DNA of 64,000 bases from Aspidapion aeneum. Taxonomy: Eukaryota > Arthropoda > Insecta > Coleoptera > Brentidae. The position numbers were made by a program, and so were the translations under genes. Positions 41,000 to 52,190 of the stretch are shown in pieces. The notes beneath the pieces are model-generated. The model made no database searches, was not told the DNA's origin, and saw nothing but the letters and a program-made list of their open reading frames with translations. Location: assembly GCA_963576565.1 (NCBI GenBank), contig OY755038.1, positions 203,333,013 through 203,397,012 of the forward strand, in the 5' to 3' direction. How positions within the stretch are numbered: the stretch's first letter is position 1; each line of letters starts with the position of its first letter.

Positions 41000-41640
41000 T
41001 TATGACCCAGTGTCCTCGTAAATCAGCAAAATCCACCATTGTGCGTCGGTCGTTATCGAATTAGCGTGCAATCAGGGACAAATAAGATTCATTAGTTTGT
41101 GGTGCAATGCAAAGCACGAAAATTATAAGTTCACCTTGAACATTGAGAATATTCGCAAGTCTATAGACTTGATACTTAAACCCGGTCTACAATGCTAAGT
41201 CTTAAGGTCTTAGTAAATATTGGTGTTTTTTAGGGATATTGTGTTCGAACTTCAAAGTGGAAACGTTCTTCTTTGATCAATATCGCACCTGTGTTGCGTT
41301 ATGTCGATTTAATAATGGAAAAGTGCTTTCATCGGTAAATAAAACACATCTGAAAAAATGTTCATCACGATAAGTCCTTTCCATCATTGTTTCATAAAAT
41401 TCCATACGACGATATTGGTCATCAGGAAAAATATCATGAATATTTTTACTTTGTAAGAATGATACCCATTCTTTTTAAGGACTCTTTTAACGGTGTTTGA
41501 ACACGATCAACTGGTTCGGCAATTTGATAGCTTGTCAACTAAGGATTTTCCTGCACTGCAGCGCAACCCGACTTTTTGAAATTATGCACAGTTCTGTGAA
41601 TTGTTGTTAACTTGGTTCAGGGCGATTTGCAAAAGTTTCC
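41000..41640 (-). pseudogene. IS630/Tc1-mariner-type transposase remnant
   Basis: Read on the minus strand, about 41440-41290 gives IHDIFPDDQYRRMEFYETMM, ERTYRDEHFFRC, VLFTDESTF and LNRHN, the pattern of insect IS630-like transposases, with the first catalytic Asp in the TDESTF block. Upstream in another frame: NTVKRVLKKNGYHSYKV. Downstream a stop follows VRY. Frames change at least twice, so the gene is dead. No TIRs were found. Confidence 0.78.
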
Positions 41641-41989
41641 AAAAAAGCTCATGGATACGTTTAACATTTTAGGATTTTTTTTTCCTGAAATAAAATTTGT
41701 TTAAATAATACTTAACAATAAAATAAGAACTGTAAATAAATAAATAAATAAAAATGAATTAAATAAAAGACTTCTTGCAAACTTGGCCGATCCGGAATGG
41801 TCCCGAGCATCGAAGCGGTATTGTCCCACTGAATAGCCAGGCTAATCAGCTGAACAATGAAGGTTCTGGTTAGGGACGCCTTGCCAAAAATTTTTATTCT
41901 GGTAAAAATCTCACTAACCAGTCGCTTAGCTTATTTCAGCTTCCCAGGGTCCTAAGGTCTCTACACTTAACTAAATTCCTTATATTTAG

Positions 41990-42860
41990 ATCTTTTTTGT
42001 TGTTCTTCAATAATATAAGCTTCACCTGCCTTATAATTCCCGAAAATAATTTAGACCAAGCGTAATTTCGTCGATCCGTTAAAATGTCGGAACATGAAAT
42101 TACCGAAACGGAGTTAAGCCGCTTCGCAGAATAATCAAACAGTATTCGATTTTTGAATCGCAAAAAGGTCGAACCGTAAAAAAGTCGAAAAATCGAAAAA
42201 GAAGAGACCCGAAATCATGGAAACGTAATTATGACGAAAGCAAAAAAAAAACGGAATCGGAAACTTGTCAATTCTATGAAGCAGCTGCAAAAAACGCTGT
42301 ACCTTTATTTTTGACTTTTCTACTGTTCGATCTTTTTGCGTTTGGGAAAAACTACATTTCAATGGTTTTGCGTCTCTCCTCCATTGCGTTTCGCGCGTTT
42401 AGTTTTCGACTATAATAATGTCGACAACTTGTGGGATCGACGAAATTAGTATTCGTTTAAATTGTTTTCGACTATATTATTTTCGACAATTTTACGGATC
42501 GCTAAAAATACGCTTTACTTTCTTTTATTTTTAGATTTTTTTATTTTTCGACTTTTTTAGGGTTTGGCTTTTTTATGATTCGATTTTTTTACGGTTCGAT
42601 CATTTTGGAAATCGATTTAACTCCGTTTCGATGATTTTATGTTTCGATGCTTTTACATTTCGATATTTTGATGAATCGACAAAATTACGCTTCGTCTAAA
42701 TTATTTTCGATTATATTATTTTCGACAATTTTACGGACCTACAAAACGACGTTTCTTTTAAATTATTATTCGTCTATTTTGTTGACTTCCGATTGTTTGA
42801 TTTTCGACCAAATTGCGTTTCAAAATTTTTTTTTTACAATTTTACGTTTCAACAAAACTT
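41990..42860. repeat. Array of TTTCGA/TACG words in mirrored orientation
   Basis: Left part (41990-42250) has tcgaaaa, cgtaaaa, aaatcg; right part (42340-42860) the complements tttcgac, ttttacg, gattttt, repeated about every 15-25 bases (for example tttacggttcgatcatttt at about 42590-42608, gtttcgatgattttatg at about 42624). The switch of orientation lies near 42300. No fixed unit length; no ORF of note. Confidence 0.6.
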
Positions 42861-44029
42861 TTTTTGATGTTTGTGTGGCGACCCATGGATCCATGCATGT
42901 TATTTTACTTCCTTTTGATAACATCAATTTTGACTCGCATCGAAAACAATGACACCTGTGCCAATTGGGAGAGGAATTAAGTGAAGGGAGATTTCTCTTG
43001 TTTCCCTAATTTGAGGAATAGGTACTCAGAGGTAAGGATCGAGTAGGTTATAAATGAGGCCAAGCCAAGAAGCAATTGGTGCAATCTTCATCGCCACTGC
43101 TACTAACTCAGGAGAGAAGAAAATAAAAAAAACTCCTCACAACTCTATTGCTTGTTATTTGAATTAAACATTAAGTGGAGAGAAAAACTTTTTGATGCAA
43201 AACTGATTTCAAAATTTTGTTATTGGAATATTAAAACCGAGAACGTGCTCGTCAATGGGATGGAAATACTGAGCCAGTTGTGCACTAGTGCTCAACTCAT
43301 TTTCCTTGTAGAACCTTATGGTCATATTAACTAGAATACCTAATTACATTTAGAAGTTTTTAATTTTACTCAAATATAATTGTTTAAAAAAATGCCCATA
43401 AATCAATGTTGGCCATTAAACTAATGTAGATAACCTTCAACTACATTTAAATTTAGTTCTTCAACACTGTATAAAATTATAATGCTGGCATATGCTCCAA
43501 TTTCCGAGTTCGTGGGTTTATGAATGAACATTAATACAAATCGAAAGTTGTGTTTGGAAAAAACCTCCGTGTCATCGCCGGGCGAAATATTTAATTATGT
43601 TACGTTTTGTTGACCATTTTCACCTAGTGCACTTTTTAATGATGGTTATCTAAATCGGCGTACTTATTTACGAGCAGTACCTTCAACCGAACCGAATCGA
43701 ATCAAAGGAAAAATACATATATCGAGGCTTAGACCAAGTAGACCTACTAAATCTCTATGCCATCCTTGTTTGATAATTACTTAGCCTACGCCTTAATAAA
43801 AATTTTGCATTGAGTAAATCGACAATAAAAACTTTATATCATGACCTTTTCCATATGGCAATTACTGTTTTTCCTTGGGACAGCCGCTGCTGTGTCGGCA
43901 CCAGGTTCGCGACCACACTTCCAGCCACTCGCAGTGAGCTGAGGTAATGTGATTGCAGCAATGATTTTAAGACAGATGACTGTATAATCACTGGTTGCAC
44001 TTAACAGTTAAAGTTTTTATTATCGAAAT
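42861..44029. other. Spacer, nothing recognised
   Basis: A few short ORFs without features. The sequence just before 44030 shows no RTE similarity, so the LINE is 5'-truncated there. Confidence 0.4.
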
Positions 44030-45177
44030 AGGTGATTTTGGATATGGCGAAAGGAATTACAGGGGCACATCCTTAATGAATTATCTAGAGGAGATACACC
44101 TTTATGCAATGAATTCGTTCTATAGAAAGAAACCGTAACGAAAATGGACATCGCTAAGCCCTAATGGAATAACAAAAAGCGAAATTGATTACATACTGAC
44201 TACTGAGAAAAACATCGTTAGAGATGTAATAGTCCGAAACAGCTTTACAGCAGGCAGTGCTCACAGGATGGTCAGAATGAAAATCTGCATTGATAGAAAT
44301 TTCTAAATAAAAAGAAAAATTAATAATAACAATGAACAACTTGACATGTTTAAATACAGGATACAAAAAAAGGTATAACTGATGGAAAAAAGGCGGAACT
44401 TGGAGAAAGAAGGAAAAAGGACATCGAAGGAATACACAAAAATAAATAAAACCATAAGAAAAATGATGAAATAAAAAAAACAGCCAATATATAAAAGTTG
44501 AGAGAATTGTAGAAAATAACAGAAATATGAAATGTCTAAGACGGACTCTCGGTAGATATAAAACAATTAAAATAAATATTAATTAAGAAAAAGGGAACCA
44601 TGGCAAGAAGCAATGAAGAAATTCCAAACAAAAACAGAGAACATAAACTTAGAACAACAACCTGAAATAAGCAAAGCCGAAATAAAGAGAGCATTAAGGA
44701 AAATTAAAAATAATAAATCACCTGGAAAAGACGGAGTAAGGGCAAAGATGCTCAAGTACGGTGGTACAGCTGTAGCTAATACCCTCCATAGTCTTCTGAA
44801 TTAAATACTAAAAGGAAAAATAATCTTAAACAACTGGAAAAATACATAACCATTATTCTACACAAGAAAAGCGATAGAGCAGACCTAAAAAACTATCGAC
44901 CTATACCACTCCTTAATGTTATTTATAAGCTTTTCACGAAAATATTAACAGAGAGACTAACAACAAAATTTGACGGATATCAATCAAAAGAAAAAGCAGG
45001 CTTCAGAATAGGTTTTAGTAAAGTTGACCACCTAATAACCATGATGATTTTAACAGAACGAGCCAACGAATACAACATTCCACTATTTCTCAAATACCAA
45101 ATTGCAAATAATGGAAGGACCTAAAACTATAAACAAGTGAAATTAAAGAAATAAAAATAAGAAAAAAAGTTTTTTTT

Positions 45178-45251
45178 GTCTTTGGCCGGGTCTCGAATCC
45201 GGAACCTCTTGCTCTGTACGCTAACGTTCTAAGCATTGAACTACCGAAGAC
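45178..45251 (-). ncRNA. tRNA-like sequence in the left inverted end
   Basis: On the minus strand: gtcttcggtagttcaatgct to cggccaaagac. D-arm stem gttc/gaac, T-loop ttcgaga in a ccgg/ccgg stem, acceptor halves gtctt/aagac. 74 nt. The anticodon stem is weaker here than in the partner. Likely tRNA-derived, transcription not shown. Confidence 0.6.
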
Positions 45252-45310
45252 CACACATAAATTTTCGGAAAACTTTCATCTATGCAGGTGCGCGTTGTCT
45301 CAATACATAA

Positions 45311-48300
45311 AATAATACTAAATTAAATTAGTAAGTAAGTAAATTACGTCTAATTTCAGTTATCGTACCTTTGACAGTGTGTGGCCTATTAAAATGCATA
45401 GGATGACATTTGTGGCAGCTTAAAGACGTTGCCGCCATTTTGTGACACTATAATTAGAATAATAACAATTTGCCAATCTGTGACACAAAAAAACCACTGA
45501 ATAATTAAACAAATATCTGGAAGCAGAACTGTATTTTCCAGCTAGGTAAAACATTGATATGCCCGGTAACTTTTATACAGTGGTGAAGGGGGGGGTTCAG
45601 AAATAAGAAAATTTTACGTGCGCCACAGTGTTTTAATATCAATGTTTTACAAAGAAGATCTTAATTAAAATACAGTTCAACCCAAACGTTGTAGCCAAAC
45701 AATGAAACTCTACTTACTTCCGAGGCTTCCAGAGTATTTGTGTAATTAAAAAACAAAAAAAAATTGACTAATAAACAAAATAAAATTTAAAAGATTGAAT
45801 TAAGATGGCAAAACTAGAAGCACTTTACAGGTAGATGGACTCCTTTAACAGGTCATAGTGTACCTACATCTGAGTCAGTAGTGTGAGACTCAGTTATATA
45901 AACGATTGAAAAAAAATAAATATACTTCCCAAAATTATTCTGTCATAGGGGAGATCTGGACCAAATATCTGCTGTCATCATTCTACGTTAGGTAGAATGA
46001 GACAGACAGCAACCCAGTCCGAGACTTACCCCATGAGGCAGAACAATGTAAGGAAACCGCAAAAAATATAACCTCATCTCTCTTTTTGTCTCTGCAAAGT
46101 TGGTTCATCGGGTTGTACAAATGACACAAAAATTTAGTTCATCTTGTATATTTTATTTTGAAAACTAGGGGTAAAAATAGCAAATTATTATGAAGAAAAA
46201 AATAAAGGTGAAGCCAAGTTGAAACAAACTCTTTCAATGGTACAGTACAATTCAGATAAATAGTTATGCCGCAAAATTTTGGTCATGACGTCATACCTTA
46301 TCTTGCGTTTACAAGAAAAGCAAAAGTTGTACTTAACGATATATGGAAAATTATATGAAAAGAAAAATTATATCTATAGCTTGCTCCTACCTTGGTCCTT
46401 GATTATTGTATGAATAAATGTGTGTTTTAGTTTATAAACCTGGAGTTGTTTCCAGACATTCCCCTACTACTGCTGCTCTGGTTTGTTCTCCTCCTGCTAC
46501 TCCGGGTTCAATTCTGCCGCGCCTCCCCTAGTGCCCGCTTAGCACATCACGCTAGGGCAGCACATGGTCTCGAGTGTTGCTGGATACTTGCCCCGAGCAT
46601 AAAAACCCTTTCCCAGGGTTACAACTGGCTCGTCGATGGAACAGAACCTCGTTCCACCAGTATGAGCGTCACTCCAGGATTCGCCTAAACACGACGGACT
46701 CACTTCTACAGTTTCTGGGATATCTCCTGCAATCGCTGCAGTGCCAATAACCAAAAACAAAGGCGATCCCAGAAACTGTTGTCGACCCAGCCAAAATTCG
46801 TTAGCAAGAGACAAAGCACTTTGTCGAGAACACAAAAAAATGAAGTGGCCGGAAACCGTTTTGTAAATGTGGTGGGGGACAGTAAAACGCAATACCAACC
46901 TAATTTTCCCGCTTAGATTCAAATAAGGATGCAAACCTATTTAAAAAAAACCGCTCTCACCAAAAAAAAACCCTAAATGCGGTTTGCGAAACTGGAGGAA
47001 AAACCCGCGGTTTTCAAACCAACCAATGAGGAAATACACCAATATTTCCATACCGGTATATAGGGGGCAGCACCGACCAAGGGAATAGAAAATACGTAAA
47101 ACGCGCATTGAGGTGTTGTCGGATCTATTTCCACAGTTGGAATTTTTATAACAAGGACGTCGAGACACCCTTCATACATAGACCGAACATTTGCCTACCG
47201 GACGCCTGCCGACATAGCAAGTAGGAGGAAAAATAACCAGCCGGACTATAAGAAGCTCAGCATTGAAACCATCAACTGTAAAATCAATTACTGGAGATCA
47301 GAGCTTGCATCAAACCCAGGAATATTCGAACACTCAACCAATTCCCATATGAGTAAAGCTGTACTAAGTGTAGAATTTCGTTGTATTTTAGTTACAGTTT
47401 TAGTCAAAAGTTTACTTTGCTCTTTATATATGTTTTCTCTAAGATTCATATGGTTTGATGCCATTCTTGTAAAACATTTCTACATTAATAAAGTTGTTTC
47501 TGAACTTGAACCTAAAAATACCCATTGAACTACTGCCCAAACTCGGCACAAGAGTGTTCAGATGTTAAGTTTGCTCACCACTAGCCAGCCCTACAAACCC
47601 TTCGATCCGACTAACTGAGCTAGTTATTAACTTTACATAACTATGATTATATATAAATTTATATAATATAAAAATACGATTTTGTTTACTCTTTTAGTCC
47701 TGGTTTTTATTCCTCGTTTATTTTCCATTTACGAAAGTGCATAACTCGTATTTATTTTATCTTTTCCTTATCAAATTAATAAAGATATCAAAGTGGGCGG
47801 AGCCTCGGTTGTTACTGGTCAAACCGTGGACCTAAATATGTTTTCGTGCTATCACAACTAGCTATGAGGTTCGGATTGTCCCAATATCCTCGAGAATAAA
47901 CGTAAGGGAATGAAATGTTCATCTAAATGTTTCCTTCCTGTTACCGAAACCATTTGTGATGCGGCAATGCCGCCATTCCCCAGCAGATTAGCTGTTTATC
48001 TTCGTGAACGTCAAAGAAAATTATGAAATTTTACGGATAAACAAAACAACCAAAAGTTTTTATGTGATTTTCCCGAAACCTGTGATCCTAAATTCCAATT
48101 ACGATGTCCAGATAATGCGATGTGCGTAGTGTCCACAGTAATTCGATGGAATGTCTCCTTTATAAGGTAACTTTTTGGACACTATATAACCTCCAAACCT
48201 AGCTCTATAAAATACCCTTAATTTGTGTACAGAAAGACGAGTCGAAGAGCCTTGATTATTTACCTAAATAAACAAATACGTAACGTTGCCTTAAACGTAA

Positions 48301-48361
48301 AAATGACACGTTACAAGTGGGAAGGAAGAATTATAGAGATCAGTTGGATAACTTGGTCGAG
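45311..48361. other. Interior of the 3.47 kb insertion
   Basis: No recognisable protein. A GC-richer patch at 46440-46780 has a minus-strand 131-codon ORF (46539-46934) without known features and a stem-loop (cagtttctgggat and atcccagaaactg, 46711-46780). The sequence at 46410-46450 (gaataaatgtgtgtttt) could be a poly(A) signal context of an unidentified LTR. Confidence 0.4.
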
Positions 48362-48443
48362 TTAATACCCTGAGAATTTCTCGTTTTTGTATTGAGACAC
48401 CGCGCACCTGCATAGATGGAAGTTTTCCAAAAATTTATGTGTG

Positions 48444-48517
48444 GTCTTCGGTATTTCAATGCTTAGAACGTTTGCGTACAGAGCAAGAGGTTCCAGGTTC
48501 GAGTCCCGGCCAAAGAT
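48444..48517 (+). ncRNA. tRNA-like sequence in the right inverted end
   Basis: gtcttcggtatttcaatgct to cggccaaagat, 74 nt. Anticodon stem ttgc/gcaa with a seven-base loop gtacaga (T at position 33), exact B box GGTTCGAGTCC, followed by an A-run and cttatttttctttctt. Same family as 45178-45251, opposite strand. Confidence 0.65.
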
Positions 48518-48634
48518 TAAAAAAAAATCTTATTTTTCTTTCTTTAATTTCACTTGTTGTTTATTCCACTATTTATTGCGTTTTAGACCTTGAAAAAGCT
48601 TTCATTAGCAATGAGCATTGAGCAGCAAAAACCT

Positions 48635-48636
<2 letters not shown>

Positions 48637-48714
<78 letters not shown>
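48637..48714. repeat. (TA)n microsatellite inside the LINE
   Basis: About 39 TA units with one C interruption. It replaces part of the reverse transcriptase palm region. Confidence 0.95.
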
Positions 48715-48718
<4 letters not shown>

Positions 48719-49602
48719 AGATCATAGATACACAAACTTACTAGCCAATATATATAGGGAAGCAACACTTGAACCACCTACGATATTCTGACGATATCGC
48801 CTTAATAACAGATAAGAAAATATCCTCAGTACCTCAAAACGACCAATGTATCCTTCCTGACCTTACCTATGGATCCCAGACCTGGACACTTACAGAAACA
48901 AACATGGATAAAGTAACAAAAGCCTAAAGGCATGAATGAATAAAAAATAAAACAAAAGTAAGGGATGTCAGAGAAGAAGTAGCAAAATTAAAATGAAAAT
49001 TTGCCGGCCATAATACCCGACAGAAAGACGATCGATGGAGTAAATGTATTGTAAATTGGAGACCTTGAGAAAATCAAATAAGTATGGAAAGACCCCAAAT
49101 AAGTTGGGGTGATTTGAAGAAACATGCGGGAACTAGATGGATGAACACAGCGACAGGGAGAGAAGAGTGGAGGATATTGGGGGAGGCCAATGTCCAAAGA
49201 TGGATTGAAGAAGGCTTAATAGATAGATAGATTATTGTGACAGTATTGTGACAGTATAGCTGGCCATTAAGTACGCGGCAGAAGAGATTAGTTGAAGAAA
49301 AGTTCTTTCGTCCCGACACTTACTTCTAACTCTCTGTCAATTTGAGAGTACTGTCGTAGAGTAGTAGTAGTAGAGAGAGTAGAATCACATGGTATTAGAT
49401 CTCTCTCGTTTAAAATTCCAAGAAACTTTTCTTCGTCGTTATTATATACGGGCGAGTTCGTAAATTCATCGATGAACTCATCGATAATCACACTCAAGTT
49501 CCTAAACAACTTACCTTACCAATTGATGGTATCGATGCTGACTGACTCTGGGGTAAGCAACCTTCGATGGATATTAATAAAGTCAAAATCAGCTGTTTTT
49601 AT

Positions 49603-49726
49603 CTCACACATATACTATACTATAGTAGTGTGAGCTATTTTTTCGAGAAAAAAAAAGTTGCTCCGATTTCAAAATTTTTTATATATCTTTGCGTTTCAGA
49701 TGATTTTGAAACTTTTTTGTTGCGCC

Positions 49727-49764
<38 letters not shown>

Positions 49765-49765
49765 A

Positions 49766-49796
<31 letters not shown>

Positions 49797-50374
49797 GTGT
49801 CTGTATGTCTGTCTGTAACGACCAACGCGCATAACTCAAAAACCGCTTGGCCGATTTTAATGAAATTTGGTACCTAGGCTGGGTCTTGGGTCGAGATGGT
49901 CCCATTTAAAAATGAATAAAATCCACCGAACACAAACGAAATAAAAGGGTGGGGGTAGATTTCAAAAATTAGAGTTTATGTGAAAATATGGCGTGTGTGA
50001 TATTAAACGAAAGGTAATTGAGTCTGCAGTTAAACAAAATACATTTTAATTTATTTAAAAAAAAAGGGTGGGGGTATATTTTAAAAATTAGAGTTTAAGT
50101 GAAAATATGGCGTGTGTGATATCAAACGAAAGGTAATTGAGTCCGGACTTTAATAAAATACATTTTAGTTTTTGTTTTTTTGTAAGGGTGGGGGTAGATT
50201 TCAAAAATTTAAGTTTAAGTCAAAACATGGCTTGTGTGGTATCAAACAAAAGGTAATTTAGTCTGGAGTTGAATAAAATATATTTCAGTTTTTAGTTATA
50301 TTAGCTCACACGTACACTATAACTATAGTACCTAGTGTGAGCTTAGGGGCCCATATATTGGCAGAGTATTTTTT
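49603..50374 (-). mobile_element. Hairpin-ended ~770 bp element, copy 1 (inverted)
   Basis: Inverted relative of 51170-51935 over its whole length. Ends in hairpins built from agctcacac and gtgtgagct (49603-49636 and 50302-50343). Inside: a (gtct)n run at about 49725-49815, the phrase ttggccgattttaatgaaat, and three ~120 bp tandem units each starting gggtgggggta. No ORF beyond the microsatellite. Confidence 0.8.
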
Positions 50375-50451
50375 AATCTGCGCATCAGTTAGCACCTTTA
50401 ATTTTATACCAGCATCACATATTTACTTTATAATATATTTCTGGTTATATT

Positions 50452-50835
50452 CATTTGTTGTGACATTAGGACTTTTGTCTAATCGGTTTTGTTTAAAAAT
50501 TTTAATTTAGAATCTATTTGTTTGATTAATCACTAGTTCCTATTATTTTTTCTCGTAATTCGGGCGGTTACTCATACTCAATATTGTACTCATTGTTCGA
50601 TTTGGGTTTTTCGTTTTACCAAAATAGTTGAGATTTTTTATCTGGGTTAGATTTTTTAAAATACAAATAAAAAAAGTCCAGACTATTTTAAGGTAAAAGC
50701 ATCGCGTCGACATATTGCTTCCACAATATTTTTAAGAAACATAGTTTTGAAATGTTCGTTAAACATTTTTGGTGGACGGCCGAACAGGATTTCAAGATTG
50801 TCCTTTTGGTCTTTGACGAAATAAATTAAAAATTT
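50452..50835 (+). repeat. Unfilled host segment A-B
   Basis: A (50452-50574, catttgttgtgacattagga to ggttactca) is contiguous with B (50581-50835, atattgtactcattg to gacgaaataaattaaaa). The same A recurs at 51058-51169 and B at about 51938-52190, but there they are separated by element copy 2. So this is the empty version of the target. Confidence 0.8.
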
Positions 50836-51057
50836 AAATATTTTACTGGAATTTCGCGGAAATCTGTAGTGTCATTTTCATGTCATCAATATCATAAAAA
50901 AACGTCTGACCTCCCATAAAACCTAAAGTAAAAGTCAGCCCCCCGAGAACAGCTGATTTTTTCAGTGTCGTGGCCTGTATTTTTGTGTTGGCCTTGCTGC
51001 CTATTGCAAGAACTATACCTGGGAACATAACTATTTTTTCGATGTCTTTACCCAATC

Positions 51058-51756
51058 CATTTGTTGTGACATTAGGACTTTTGTCTAATCGGTTTTGTTT
51101 AAAAGTTTTATTATATTATTATTAATCACTAGTTCCTATATTTTTTCTCGTAATTCGGGCGGTTACTCAATAAAAATACTCTGCCAATATATGGGCCCCT
51201 AAGCTCACACTAGGTACTATAGTTATAGTGTACGTGTGAGCTAATATAACTAAAAACTGAAATATATTTTATTCAACTCCAGACTAAATTACTTTTTGTT
51301 TGATACCACACAAGCCATGTTTTGACTTGACCCAAATTTTTGAAATCTACCCCCACCCTAAAAAAAAACAAAAACTAAAATGTATTTTGTTAAACTCCGG
51401 ACTCAATTACCTTTCGTTTGATATCACACACGCCATATTTTCACTTAAACTCTAATTTTTAAAATATACCCCCACCCTTTTTTTAAAATAAATTAAAATG
51501 TATTTTGTTTAACTGCAGACTCAATTACCTTTCGTTTGATATCACACACGCCATATTTTCACATAAACTCTAATTTTGAAATCTACCCCCACCCTTTTAT
51601 TTGGTTTCTGTTCGGTGGATTTAGGTCATTTTAAAATGGGACCATCTCGACCCAAGACCCAGCCTAGGTACCAAATTTCGTTAAAATCGGCCAAGCGGTT
51701 TTTGAGTTATGCGCGTTGGTCGTTACAGACAGACATACAGACACACAGACAGACAT

Positions 51757-51794
<38 letters not shown>

Positions 51795-52190
51795 GGCGCA
51801 ACAAAAAAGTTTCAAAATCATCTGAAACGCAAAGATATATAAAAAATTTTGAAATCGGAGCAACTTTTTTTTTCTCGAAAAAATTAGGATCACCATAGCT
51901 CACACTACTATAGTATAGTATATGTGTGAGCTAATATTATTGTACTCATTGTTCGATTTGGGTTTTTCGTGTTACCAAAATAGTTGAGATTTTTTATCTG
52001 GTTTAGATTTTTTAAAATACAGTAAAGAAATTCCAGACTATTTCAAGGTAATCGCATCGCGTCGACATATTGCTTCCACATCCTTTTTAAGAAACATAGT
52101 TTTGAAATGTTCGTTATAAATTTTTGGTTGAAGGCAGAACAGGATTTCAAGATTGTCCTTTTGGTCCTTGACGAAATAAATTAAAAATGA
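51058..52190 (+). repeat. Second copy of host segment, filled by element copy 2
   Basis: A' 51058-51169, element 51170-51937, B' about 51938-52190. A' and B' match A and B with scattered differences. Confidence 0.8.
51170..51937 (+). mobile_element. Hairpin-ended ~765 bp element, copy 2
   Basis: Terminal hairpins at 51202-51242 (agctcacactagg to acgtgtgagct) and 51897-51932 (agctcacactact to atgtgtgagct). Tandem ~120 bp units and an (agac)n run at 51725-51795 mirror copy 1. No transposase. Class unknown; palindromic ends recall foldback or Helitron-like non-autonomous elements. Confidence 0.78.

Larger units (their letters stand above)
45089..48562. mobile_element. 3.47 kb insertion with ~185 bp inverted ends and 12 bp target duplication
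   Basis: Flanked by attccactattt at 45077-45088 and 48563-48574; removing it restores the LINE codons for ...NIPLFIAF. Inverted ends: about 45128-45310 and 48362-48560 (caagtgaaattaaag at the outer side, tgcaggtgcgcg.tgtctcaa at the inner side). Each holds a 74 nt tRNA-like sequence. The left outer end has about 39 extra bases (ctcaaataccaaattgcaaa onward) with no counterpart. The interior has only short ORFs. A 12 bp duplication is longer than cut-and-paste elements usually make. Confidence 0.82.
44030..49225 (+). mobile_element. RTE-like LINE, 5'-truncated, split by a 3.47 kb insertion
   Basis: First part 44030-45088, second part 48575-49225 (after the second copy of the target duplication), ending in an agata-rich tail (49220-49230). 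First part: end of the endonuclease (NSFYRKKP, then SPNGITKSEIDYILTTEKNI and SAHRMVRMKICID, where the usual catalytic SDH is SAH), then the reverse transcriptase start (KIKNNKSPGKDGV, ADLKNYRPIPLLNVIYKLFT, KAGFRIGFSKVDHL, ERANEYNIPLF). Second part: DLEKAF, a (TA)n expansion at 48637-48714, HLRYSDDIAL (active-site YSDD), LTYGSQTWTLT and the C-terminal tail. Several stops; dead. Confidence 0.9.

Noticed and set aside
46539..46934. 131-codon minus-strand ORF in the 3.47 kb insertion
   Set aside because: Lies in a GC-richer patch where stops are rarer; no recognisable motif. Kept only as a note on the interior.
49696..49905. ORFs made of RQTDRQTD/SVCLSVCL repeats
   Set aside because: Pure translation of the gtct/agac microsatellite in the hairpin-ended element (and again at 51664-51903).
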